From positions 1 through 45,036 of the forward strand of contig JAVBNT010000018.1 in assembly GCA_031551355.1 (NCBI GenBank): a stretch of 45,036 nucleotides of DNA. The letters run 5' to 3'. Shown one piece after another: positions 1-8,525 of this stretch. Origin of the DNA: JAVBNT01 sp031551355 (GTDB lineage Bacteria; Vulcanimicrobiota; CADAWZ01). The position numbers were made by a program, and so were the translations under genes. The notes under the pieces were generated by a model. It searched no databases. It saw only the letters and a list, made by a program, of their open reading frames with translations, and had not been told where the DNA came from. The number at the start of each line of letters is the position of its first letter. Positions within the stretch are counted from its first letter, which is position 1.

Positions 1-314
1 AAACGCAATCAAATTGACTATGAGTCATATAATTCCCTCCGACTCAGGATTCCCGCACGAGAAATTTTATGCTGTTTGTAGTCAGTTTGGTAGTCTTTCC
101 TGTATGCGTCCTTTGCCGACTAAACACGCCCCTATGTGAAACTGTTTGCTTGAGTCTGTTTTAGGTTACGATATAGGGGCCCCCGCGTTTAATCGGACTG
201 CAGGATCGCCCACAGGAAAAAGACCTGACTGGAGTTTATCCCGCTATAAGAAAAAAACAACGTCATTTTAGACAAAAATTTCGTCTCGAAAATTTGTTCA
301 TAAAACGGCAAAAT

Positions 315-355
315 TTAGATGCCCTTAAATATATGCCGGGGATATTAGGTCTTTA
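315..355. repeat. direct repeat, left copy, flanking the E5 palindrome
   Basis: This stretch of about 40 bp, containing CCCTTAAATATATGCCG, recurs in the same orientation at 709-748 with a few substitutions and one single-base gap. The two copies bracket the palindrome 382-582 at unequal distances. It is far too long for a simple target-site duplication and may be the remnant of a duplication or a composite insertion. Confidence 0.6.
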
Positions 356-381
356 GATTTAGACTCACAATCTGATAAGTT

Positions 382-582
382 GCTTTTGTTTGGTTGATTT
401 TTTGTCTATCGCGGGAGGAAGCGGGCCCCTTAAGGAAGCAAATTCTGATCTGATTCCATCAAAATGCATGTCCGAAGCGACGGAGCGGAAGCGTAGGAGT
501 GAGTTCGCATTTTGTCTCTTGAATTTGCTGAGATTAAGGTCGATTCCGGAGCGTCTTCGCAAAAAATCAACCAAACAAAAGC
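382..582 (-). repeat. long palindromic element, family member E5
   Basis: The outer arms 382-404 and 560-582 are perfect 23-bp inverse complements. Inside them, AGCAAATTC (437-445) pairs with GAATTTGCT, and CAAAATGC pairs with a copy of GCATTTTG, so the whole 201 bp can fold into one interrupted hairpin. Read on the minus strand, the apical part (CTACGCTTCCGCTCCGTCGC) resembles the apical and 3' modules of the elements at 18051, 27593 and 29755. Unlike those, no gene ends beside it. Assignment to the family is an inference from loop similarity. Confidence 0.65.
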
Positions 583-708
583 GGTCTGCGGGAAGGGATG
601 AGTTGTATGTAACTTATCAAAGCTTACTAAAATGTCTGTTGTTAGACAAAGTAAGCGTCTCATGCGTGAATCCCGCACACTAAATGTACAAATATAGACA
701 AATTGAAG

Positions 709-748
709 TTAGATACCCTTAAATATATGCCGAAGATATCGGGCTTTA
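709..748. repeat. direct repeat, right copy, flanking the E5 palindrome
   Basis: Second copy of the roughly 40-bp direct repeat seen at 315-355. It shares the CCCTTAAATATATGCCG core and the following GATAT..GG.CTTTA segment. It lies upstream of the promoter-like region of the ABC exporter. Confidence 0.6.
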
Positions 749-926
749 AAATTATAAATGCAATAAATTTATCAGTGTCATTTTTATTATTTGTTAAAAA
801 GGTTTTGACTTGATAATTTGCAAATCAAATATAATTGATATATAATAAATATTTGCCGCCGGAGCGGTAATCAAATATATACTTACCCATTACCATAAAA
901 CAGATTAACAGAGCAAAACAACCGCA

Positions 927-2660
927 ATGCTAAAAACACTGCTAAGCCGCATAAAACAATATAAAAAAGCCGCCATCCTCACACCCGTTTTCATGTTGGG
1001 AGAAGTATTCATGGAAGTGCTGATCCCTTTTCTGATGGCAAGTCTTATCGACAAAGGCATTACCGCCGGAAACCTCAGCTACATAGAGAGAATGGGAATT
1101 GCTCTTCTTTTGGCAGCACTTTTGGCTCTGCTGTTCGGTTCACTCAGCGGCGTTTTTGCCGCCCGCGCCTCAGCCGGTTTTGCCCATAACCTCAGACAGG
1201 ATATGTTTTATAATGTGCAAAACTTCTCGTTCTACAATATAGACAAATTTTCAACCGCCAGCATTATCACAAGAATGACAACCGATGTTACCTACGTACA
1301 GAACGCCTTTCAGGTTCTCATACGGGTTGCCGTAAGAGCACCGGCAATGCTGATTTTTTCACTGGCAATGGCTTTCAGTATTGACATACCTATTTCCCTG
1401 ATATTTCTCGGAGCTATTCCGATATTGGCAAGCGGCCTGTTTATAATCATCACAAAAGTACACCCTATTTTCAGACGTGTATTCGAACAATATGACGAGC
1501 TTAACAATATCGTTCAGGAAAACCTGCGCGGTATCAGAGTTGTAAAAACATACGTGCAGGAAGAATCGGAAAAAAAGAAATTTGCCGTAATTTCCGATGA
1601 TATTTACCATGAATATTCCAGAGCCGAAAAAATAATCGCTTTCAACGCACCACTGATGCAATTATGTATGAACGGCTGTATTTTGCTGATATCCTGGATT
1701 GGCGCGCGGCAGATAGTCTCCGGTTTAATGTCTACCGGAGAGCTTATGAGCATGATTGCCTATTCCATGCAGATACTAATGAGTCTGATGATGCTTTCAT
1801 TTGTATTCGTGATGATCATCATATCGCGTGCCTCCGCAGAGCGCATAACGGAACTTCTTAATGAAAAAACAGATCTCGCAAACGCTGAAAATCCGGTTAC
1901 GGATGTCAAAAACGGTTCCGTTTCCTTTGAAAACGTCAATTTCAGCTATACAAAAGACAAAGATAAATTTTGCCTAAGCGATGCAAATATAGAAATAAAA
2001 TCAGGAGAAACCGTAGGCCTAATCGGCAGTACCGGCAGTTCAAAAACAACTTTAATCCAACTGATCCCCCGGCTTTATGATGCAACCGAAGGACGGATAC
2101 TTGTCGGCGGGATCGATGTTAGAAATTATGATATTGAGTCGCTGCGCAACCAGGTTGCCGTAGTTCTTCAGAAAAACACGCTGTTTTCCGGAACCGTAAA
2201 AGAAAACCTTAGATGGGGAAACAAGGAGGCAAGCGATGAAGAGCTGACCAGATGCTGCAAACTGGCACAGGCCGACGAGTTCATAAGATCGTTTCCCGGC
2301 GGTTATGATTATCATATAGAGCAGGATGGCTCGAACGTGTCAGGCGGCCAAAAACAACGACTCTGTATTGCCAGGGCATTGCTTAAAAAACCAAAAATCC
2401 TCATTCTTGACGATTCTACAAGTGCGGTAGACACGAAAACCGATTCCCTGATACGCAAAGCCTTTAAGGAAGAGCTCCCCAATACAACAAAGTTCATCAT
2501 TTCGCAGCGGATTTCATCGGTAATTGAAGCCGATAAAATCATTGTGATGGATGGCGGTAAAATAAATGCCGTGGGCACACATGAGGAACTATTAAAAACA
2601 AACCATATCTACAGTGAGGTTTACAACTCTCAGATGCAGGGAGGGGATTTTGATGAATAA
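927..2660 (+). CDS. ABC exporter half-transporter, degenerate-site subunit (TM287/BmrC-like)
   Basis: A 577-residue membrane-ATPase fusion: six transmembrane helices in roughly the first 300 residues, then a nucleotide-binding domain. The ATPase is degenerate at several sites. Walker A reads GSTGSSKTT (residues 367-375), with Ser where the Gly before Lys should be. The residue after the Walker B aspartate is Asp-496 rather than the catalytic Glu. The H-loop His is Gln-527 (SQR). The signature SGGQ is intact. Asp and Gln substitutions of this kind are typical of the inactive-site subunit of heterodimeric exporters. The gene overlaps the next one by 8 bp, so the two almost certainly form one complex exporting drugs, lipids or peptides; the substrate is unknown. 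No clear Shine-Dalgarno precedes the ATG. Confidence 0.9.
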   Translation: MLKTLLSRIKQYKKAAILTPVFMLGEVFMEVLIPFLMASLIDKGITAGNLSYIERMGIALLLAALLALLFGSLSGVFAARASAGFAHNLRQDMFYNVQNFSFYNIDKFSTASIITRMTTDVTYVQNAFQVLIRVAVRAPAMLIFSLAMAFSIDIPISLIFLGAIPILASGLFIIITKVHPIFRRVFEQYDELNNIVQENLRGIRVVKTYVQEESEKKKFAVISDDIYHEYSRAEKIIAFNAPLMQLCMNGCILLISWIGARQIVSGLMSTGELMSMIAYSMQILMSLMMLSFVFVMIIISRASAERITELLNEKTDLANAENPVTDVKNGSVSFENVNFSYTKDKDKFCLSDANIEIKSGETVGLIGSTGSSKTTLIQLIPRLYDATEGRILVGGIDVRNYDIESLRNQVAVVLQKNTLFSGTVKENLRWGNKEASDEELTRCCKLAQADEFIRSFPGGYDYHIEQDGSNVSGGQKQRLCIARALLKKPKILILDDSTSAVDTKTDSLIRKAFKEELPNTTKFIISQRISSVIEADKIIVMDGGKINAVGTHEELLKTNHIYSEVYNSQMQGGDFDE

Positions 2661-4524
2661 AACCGTGCCCAAAAGCGAAACGGCCAAACGCCTGCTTTCA
2701 TATATCACAAAAAACCACAAGGGACCGCTTGCCGCTGTGCTTTTCTGTATCACAGTGAACGCCGTTGCCAACGTAGCCGGAGCAATGTTCATAAAAAGAC
2801 TGGTTGACGACTACATCTCCCCTATGCTGCTGACCGCAGATCCGGTGTTTACAGGACTTATCAATGCTATATTTATTATGGCGCTTATATACCTTACCGG
2901 AATAATAGCTATATTTATCTATAGCCGTATGATGGTCAATATTTCTCAGGGCGTGTTAAAAAGTATCCGCGACGATATGTTTTCGCATATGCAGTCGTTG
3001 CCGATAAAATATTTTGACACGCACACTTACGGAGATGTAATGAGCCTGTACACAAATGACACCGACACTCTGGACATGATGATTGCCCAGAGCATCCCCC
3101 AGGCATTGTCCTCAGTAGTGACAATCATATCCGTAACGTTCGGCATGCTTTTGCTCAGCATACCGTTGAGTATCCTGACTTTTGCATGCGTAGCCGTTAT
3201 GCTGCTGACTGTGAGAAAAATAGGCGGCAGATCGGCTGTATATTTTTCGGCACAGCAGGCGGCAATCGGCAAGATCAACGGCTTTATTGAAGAGACTATA
3301 AACGGCCAGAAAGTCGTCAAAGTCTTCTGCCATGAAGATGAGGCTAAAGCCGATTTTGACAAAAAAAACGACGAGCTATGTAAAAATACCACCTCCGCCA
3401 ACACTTTTGCCAATATAGTAATGCCGGTAATATCAAACCTCGGCAACGTTCAATATGTTTTGATTGCCGTAATCGGCGGCACGATGGCAATCAAGGGAGT
3501 AAGCGGCGTAACATTGGGAGCGATCGCATCGTTTCTGACGCTGTCCAAAAGCTTCAGTCAGCCGATTGCCCAGATCTCACAGCAGGTAAATACCATCATA
3601 ATGGCGCTTGCGGGTGCAGAACGTATTTTTGCCCTGCTGGATGAAGAAACCGAAGCCGACAGCGGCTACGTGACGCTTGTAAATGCAAAATATGAAAACG
3701 AAAACCTTATCGAATGCCGGGAACATACCGGTATGTGGGCCTGGAAACACCCGCACGTAAAAAAACAGACTGTAACTTTCACCGAATTAAAGGGAGATGT
3801 AAGTCTTTTCGACGTTGATTTTAGTTATAACGATGAAAAGCTCGTTCTAAAGAATGTTTCCATTGCGGCAAAACATGGGGAAAAAATAGCGCTTGTAGGA
3901 GCTACCGGAGCCGGTAAGACGACAATAACAAATCTACTCAACCGTTTTTACGACATCGCCGACGGCAAAATAAGGTTTGACGGTATAAATATAACTAAAA
4001 TAAGAAAAAGCGATCTCAGGGACTCTATGGGCATCGTGCTTCAGGATACTAACCTTTTCACAGGAACCATATCGGACAACATACGCTACGGCAAACCGGA
4101 GGCTACACAGGAAGAAATTGTTGCGTCGGCAAAACTTGCCAATGCCCATGATTTCATTACGCGGCTTCCCGAAGGATATGACACTGTAATATCCGGCGAC
4201 GGCAGCAATCTGTCACAGGGGCAGAGACAGCTTATTTCCATTGCCAGAGCAGCAATAGTAGATCCGCCGGTAATGATTCTTGACGAAGCCACCTCAAGCA
4301 TTGATACACGCACCGAGGCAATAGTACAGAAGGGTATGGATATGCTGATGCATGGACGCACAGTATTTGTAATTGCCCACAGGCTGTCTACCATTCATAA
4401 TGCCGATAAAATAATTGTAATGGATCACGGACAAATTATCGAAACAGGCAACCATGAGTCGTTGATGAACGAAAAAGGAAAATACTACCAGCTCTACACC
4501 GGCTCCTTCACAGCCAAAAGGTAG
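2653..4524 (+). CDS. ABC exporter half-transporter, catalytic subunit (TM288/BmrD-like)
   Basis: A 623-residue partner of the preceding gene. The start is set at ATG 2653 because GAGGGG (2641-2646) lies 6 nt upstream; an in-frame start farther up would sit deep inside the previous gene. An N-terminal six-helix domain is followed by an ATPase with canonical Walker A GATGAGKT (416-423), Walker B ending DEATSS with catalytic Glu-545, and H-loop His-576. Its signature is LSQGQ, not LSGGQ. In a head-to-tail dimer this altered signature faces the degenerate Walker site of the partner, leaving one competent ATP site, as in BmrCD and TM287/288. About 40 residues between the two domains (around 350-390) look like a subunit-specific linker. 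The gene ends 9 bp from the convergent kinase gene. Confidence 0.92.
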   Translation: MNKTVPKSETAKRLLSYITKNHKGPLAAVLFCITVNAVANVAGAMFIKRLVDDYISPMLLTADPVFTGLINAIFIMALIYLTGIIAIFIYSRMMVNISQGVLKSIRDDMFSHMQSLPIKYFDTHTYGDVMSLYTNDTDTLDMMIAQSIPQALSSVVTIISVTFGMLLLSIPLSILTFACVAVMLLTVRKIGGRSAVYFSAQQAAIGKINGFIEETINGQKVVKVFCHEDEAKADFDKKNDELCKNTTSANTFANIVMPVISNLGNVQYVLIAVIGGTMAIKGVSGVTLGAIASFLTLSKSFSQPIAQISQQVNTIIMALAGAERIFALLDEETEADSGYVTLVNAKYENENLIECREHTGMWAWKHPHVKKQTVTFTELKGDVSLFDVDFSYNDEKLVLKNVSIAAKHGEKIALVGATGAGKTTITNLLNRFYDIADGKIRFDGINITKIRKSDLRDSMGIVLQDTNLFTGTISDNIRYGKPEATQEEIVASAKLANAHDFITRLPEGYDTVISGDGSNLSQGQRQLISIARAAIVDPPVMILDEATSSIDTRTEAIVQKGMDMLMHGRTVFVIAHRLSTIHNADKIIVMDHGQIIETGNHESLMNEKGKYYQLYTGSFTAKR

Positions 4525-4533
4525 TCCGCGGCT

Positions 4534-6867
4534 TTATACCTGCAGAAGATTCGACATCACTTCACATGTCTTTACATAGCACTTGTGAAGATCATTCAAA
4601 TACATCTTTGCATAATCATAATGTCCCCTCTTCAGGGTTTCACTCAGGGTACCCGCATAAGCCGCCAGGCTGGGCAATGCAAAATCCTGTGATTTCTGAA
4701 CAAGTATTCTGGCGATGCTGTCGGCCTTAATATAGTCTCCGGAGTCCATCGCCGATTCAAGTTTGCCATAAAAATCACTTTGTATAAATTCATTGCAAAG
4801 TATCGCCAGGGCAATATTATTATTGTCATGCATATCCAGAGCCATTTCATAGTTGAAATAGCTTTTATCAAAACCGATATCAATAATATTGGGCTTAAAT
4901 GTCGCCGTCTTTATGGTAGGGAGCTTGCCTGATTCCGGATCTCCGTAGTTGACAAGCGAATTTATCACCACAACCATTTTATCAACGTCAACCGGTTTGC
5001 CGATATGAGCGTCCATTCCTTCGGAAAGACTGCGCTCAACATCTTCCTTGAAAACATTGGCGCTCATTGCAACAATGGGAACTTCGGAAAAAGGCTTATC
5101 CATCGCCCGTATAAGGCGTGTCGCCTCATAACCGTCCATAACCGGCATCTGTATATCCATAAGTATAATATCGTATTTCGTTTGAGTTGCTTTTTCAACA
5201 GCTTCCTTACCGTCACATGCATCTTCAAAAACAATCCCCGTTTCCGCTAAAAGTTCGTGGACGATAATACGGTTTAGCTCAACATCATCGACCAGCAGAA
5301 CTTTCTTATCCTTAAAAATACCGCCTATATCTTCTATTTTAAAATCTTCTATTTTTAAATCGTCTTCTCTGGCAATAGGCAGATCTAAATCAAAAGAAAA
5401 TGTCGAACCTTCGCCATACTTTGTCTCAACAGCGATATCGGAGCCCATAATATTTATAAGTCTTTTGCTGATCACCAGGCCCAAACCGGTTCCGCCGTAT
5501 TTGCGGGTAATCGTTCCGTCAGCCTGGACAAAAGGACTAAAAAGTCTGGCAAGCTGATCTTCCGTTATGCCGATACCTTTGTCGGACACTGAAAAATGAA
5601 GATTGACGCTTCCCTTACTTTTGGAGTTCATTTTTACTGTGACCGACATCTCACTGTCTTTAGGCGTAAATTTTACGGAATTTGATAAAAAATTCAAAAG
5701 AACCTGGGAGATACGCAGGGAATCCCCTATCAGGAAAGGCGGAATACCGGCATCAATCTTAACCGCCAGCCTGATATTTTTTTCCTTAACCTTAGGCTCG
5801 ATCAAAACAGCTATTTTCTGAATCATATTGGATACGGAAAAAGCACCGAGATTAAGCTCCAGTTTACCCTCTTCTATTTTCGATAAATCAAGAACATCGT
5901 TGATAAGGCTGAGTAAATGATTGGACGACAATTTTATTGTTTCTATACACTCTCTGAGCTTATCCACACTGTCGGTCTTATCGGTTATCTGAGTCATACC
6001 GATAATAGCATTGAGCGGAGTGCGCATTTCATGGCTCATACGCGACAAAAACTCGCTTTTGGAACGGTTTGCCGCTTCGGCGGCAATTCTGGCATCGTTC
6101 AAATTATTCTCAAGTTCCTTTTGAATGGATATATCCACAAACGTGTCAACAAGATAATCCTTATTATCAATATTTATCCATGTACCGGTCTTTATGATCG
6201 GCAAAAAACTGCCGTCTTTACGCTGCAAAAACCTTTCTCCCAGTAAAACCTGTTTGTCACGCTCATTCACATGCGGACAAAGATCGGGATTTTGATGACA
6301 AAGGATATCAAAACATTTCTTGCCGACAATCTCCTCAGACTTCATTTGCAGCAATTCTTCCGTATACTGGTTGACCATCTCAATAATGTTTGTTTCCATG
6401 TTAATCAAAACGATGCCTATTTTTGAGGAGTCAAGCACTTTCTGAAACAACTCGCTACTTTTTTTCAGACGTTCATTCATTTTGGTAAGTTCATTCACAT
6501 CGCGCATAACGGCAACAGTCCCGTATTCCTCGCCATTAGGACCGTACAAAGGAAAAACGGTCATCTCAACTTTAATCGGGCTGCCGTCTTTATGCTTGAT
6601 ATAACTTATACCGGTCCAAAAGCCCTTCGCAAAAACGGAGGGCTGGATAAATTCCTTGGCAATATCATCAGCCTCTTTGGTATGCAGCTGTTCCGTTGTC
6701 GTTATATCCGGTCTTTCATCCGGAGAATATCCCATCATCCTGTAAGCTGCCGGATTAAAATAAATAATTTTCCTGTTGGTATCGGCTATGGAGATAAAGT
6801 CTGTAAAACTGTCAATCATAGAAGCCTTGATGCGATTCATGTAAGCATCACTAAGATGATCTGCCAT
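4534..6867 (-). CDS. hybrid sensor histidine kinase: PAS-PAS-HisKA-HATPase-REC-degenerate HPt
   Basis: A 777-residue soluble multidomain kinase. ATG 6867 was chosen over an upstream in-frame start because AGGGAG sits 7 nt before it. Domains in order: PAS at about 10-125, a second PAS at about 135-250 with cysteines 185, 190 and 197, a coiled linker, HisKA with phospho-acceptor His-279 (SHEMRTPLN), HATPase with N-box NFLSNSVKF and G-box GGTGLGL (458-464), a receiver at about 521-640 with phospho-acceptor Asp-571 (LMDIQMP) and Lys-624, and a C-terminal helical region resembling an HPt domain. In that last region the expected AHxLK motif reads ARILV, with Arg-720 in the His position. No transmembrane segment is evident, so the signal is probably cytoplasmic. 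It is convergent with the ABC exporter and divergent from the MFS gene. Confidence 0.9.
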   Translation of the reverse strand: MADHLSDAYMNRIKASMIDSFTDFISIADTNRKIIYFNPAAYRMMGYSPDERPDITTTEQLHTKEADDIAKEFIQPSVFAKGFWTGISYIKHKDGSPIKVEMTVFPLYGPNGEEYGTVAVMRDVNELTKMNERLKKSSELFQKVLDSSKIGIVLINMETNIIEMVNQYTEELLQMKSEEIVGKKCFDILCHQNPDLCPHVNERDKQVLLGERFLQRKDGSFLPIIKTGTWINIDNKDYLVDTFVDISIQKELENNLNDARIAAEAANRSKSEFLSRMSHEMRTPLNAIIGMTQITDKTDSVDKLRECIETIKLSSNHLLSLINDVLDLSKIEEGKLELNLGAFSVSNMIQKIAVLIEPKVKEKNIRLAVKIDAGIPPFLIGDSLRISQVLLNFLSNSVKFTPKDSEMSVTVKMNSKSKGSVNLHFSVSDKGIGITEDQLARLFSPFVQADGTITRKYGGTGLGLVISKRLINIMGSDIAVETKYGEGSTFSFDLDLPIAREDDLKIEDFKIEDIGGIFKDKKVLLVDDVELNRIIVHELLAETGIVFEDACDGKEAVEKATQTKYDIILMDIQMPVMDGYEATRLIRAMDKPFSEVPIVAMSANVFKEDVERSLSEGMDAHIGKPVDVDKMVVVINSLVNYGDPESGKLPTIKTATFKPNIIDIGFDKSYFNYEMALDMHDNNNIALAILCNEFIQSDFYGKLESAMDSGDYIKADSIARILVQKSQDFALPSLAAYAGTLSETLKRGHYDYAKMYLNDLHKCYVKTCEVMSNLLQV

Positions 6868-7039
6868 AAAATTCTCCCTAAATGAAACTGCGTTTATTAA
6901 GTCAATAGAAAATAAATCTTTTGAAGACATTATACTGTTAAAACGAATTAAAAACAAGCAATTACAGTTGAAATAAAAAAGGGGAGAACTGCAGCTCAAA
7001 TGAATTATCTAAACAAACATAAAAATGGAACATTAGTTT

Positions 7040-8440
7040 ATGAAAGAAACGGAAAAATATAAAAATATAAAATATTTTGTGCTTGCGGTAAGCTCTATCG
7101 CCGCATTTCTGACACCGTTTATGGTTTCCTCAATGAATGTAGCCCTGCCGACTCTGCAAAAAATATTTAAGGCCAATGCAGTGCTGCTGGGAATGATAGA
7201 AAACATCTATATGACAACGACACTTATAACCCTGATACTAACAGGCAAACTTGAGGAAATTTACGGCTGTAAAAAAATATTTATTGCCGGAACAGTTATT
7301 TTTGCCGGCGCAAGCCTCGGGTGCGCAACGGCACCCTCTATATATGTTCTTTTGCTGATGAGAGCCCTGCAGGGAGTCGGCGCATCATTTCTGATGGTCT
7401 CAAGCATGACATTAATTGTTTCCGTTTTTCCGGCAAATGAAAGAGGTATGGCACTGGGGATAAACTCTGCCGCCATCTATGTAAGCTCATCGGCCGGTCC
7501 TTACCTAAGCGGACTGATTTTAATGAAACTCCCCTGGCATACAATATTTTCAATACCGGCAATGGTATCAATCATGGCGTTTGTAAGCAGCAGCATTGTA
7601 TTAAGAAACATAGATTTGGGGAAAAACAGGCAAGACAAAATAGACGGCAAACAATTCCTGCTTTACGCCGCGGCGATAATCCTGGTCGTAATAGGCTTAT
7701 CGGAAATAGTCAGCCTGCACGGAATATTGATGACAGTTACCGGGACGGTAATGCTGGTTATATTTATCAGGCGGGAACTTAAATCTCCGGATCCCATTCT
7801 TGATCTGTCGCTTTTTCTGACAAATAAAGTTTTTGCCTACTCGTCCGCTGCATCATGCCTGAATTATATGTCGGTCATGGGAATAGGTTTCCTGCTGAGT
7901 ATCTTTCTTCAGTATATAAAAGGGTTTTCACCGTTCCAGGCCGGACTGATACTGCTGACGCAGCCATTGGCACAGGCGGTAGTATCTCCTCTGATGGGCA
8001 AACTTTCCGACAGGATACAACCGCGCTATCTGGCTACGGCCGGAATGATATTTATCGTCACGGGCCTGCTGGCACTGCTCCCCATAACCCCGTCATCACC
8101 GGTAACCCATCTGCAGCTGGTACTTGTTATTCTCGGAATTGGCTACGGCCTGTTTGCCGCACCCAACACCAATGCCATTATGAGCAGCGTAAAGCCCGAA
8201 CAATATGAAATGGCTTCCGGCATGGTCGCCGTCATACGCTCACTCGGTCAACTGGGCGGAATGACGATCAACACCCTCGTAATCGCCATTATTCTCGGAA
8301 AAATACAACTGGGCCCCCAACACACTGAACTGATTATGAAAACAATGAAAACATGCCTGACAATATTCACCGTAATATGCAGCTGCGGCATATACTTTTC
8401 CTTTTCAAGAGGTAATATAAGGGAAAAGAAACAGGCTTAA
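7040..8440 (+). CDS. MFS multidrug transporter, DHA2 (EmrB/QacA) type
   Basis: A 466-residue polytopic membrane protein with about 12-14 hydrophobic helices. Features of the DHA2 drug:H+ antiporter group are visible: FMVSSMNVALPTL in helix 1, a loop 2-3 motif GKLEEIYGCKK, a helix 4 segment MRALQGVGASF, and motif C-like GPYLSGLIL around residue 155. It probably exports a toxic small molecule using the proton gradient; the substrate cannot be read from sequence. It is divergent from the hybrid kinase (172-bp gap), so the two may share regulatory DNA. It is convergent with the CsgG-like gene across a bidirectional terminator. Confidence 0.88.
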   Translation: MKETEKYKNIKYFVLAVSSIAAFLTPFMVSSMNVALPTLQKIFKANAVLLGMIENIYMTTTLITLILTGKLEEIYGCKKIFIAGTVIFAGASLGCATAPSIYVLLLMRALQGVGASFLMVSSMTLIVSVFPANERGMALGINSAAIYVSSSAGPYLSGLILMKLPWHTIFSIPAMVSIMAFVSSSIVLRNIDLGKNRQDKIDGKQFLLYAAAIILVVIGLSEIVSLHGILMTVTGTVMLVIFIRRELKSPDPILDLSLFLTNKVFAYSSAASCLNYMSVMGIGFLLSIFLQYIKGFSPFQAGLILLTQPLAQAVVSPLMGKLSDRIQPRYLATAGMIFIVTGLLALLPITPSSPVTHLQLVLVILGIGYGLFAAPNTNAIMSSVKPEQYEMASGMVAVIRSLGQLGGMTINTLVIAIILGKIQLGPQHTELIMKTMKTCLTIFTVICSCGIYFSFSRGNIREKKQA

Positions 8441-8462
8441 GATTTAATTCTGTCTTAATTAA

Positions 8463-8504
8463 AAAAGGGCACCGCGTTTCTTTCTTTGAATGCAATGCCC
8501 TTTT
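8463..8504. terminator. bidirectional terminator between MFS and CsgG-like genes
   Basis: AAAAGGGCA (8463-8471) pairs perfectly with TGCCCTTTT (8496-8504). A-rich and T-rich flanks on both sides let the hairpin act on either strand. It sits between convergent genes ending at 8440 and 8526. Confidence 0.75.
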
Positions 8505-8525
8505 AATCAACCTATGTGATAATAT

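Larger units (their letters stand above)
1..926. other. gene-free region upstream of the ABC exporter
   Basis: No convincing gene is seen in the first 926 bases. Short open frames overlap on both strands across a palindrome and have no ribosome binding sites. The stretch holds a long inverted repeat (382-582), a roughly 40-bp direct repeat flanking it (315-355 and 709-748), and an AT-rich promoter-like region at about 805-846. Near 805-846, TTGACT (805-810) lies 19 bp from TATAAT (830-835). A second possible pair is TTGCAA (818-823) and TATAAT (841-846), spaced 17 bp. Either could drive the exporter genes that start at 927. Confidence 0.6.

Noticed and set aside
382..582. CRISPR or retron-like locus
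   Set aside because: There are no regularly spaced direct repeats and no reverse transcriptase or Cas gene anywhere in the window; the structure is a nested inverted repeat.
390..683. 97-codon open frame on the plus strand and two overlapping minus-strand frames
   Set aside because: They lie across the palindrome 382-582, have no ribosome binding site and show no family resemblance; paired frames on both strands are expected from an inverted repeat.
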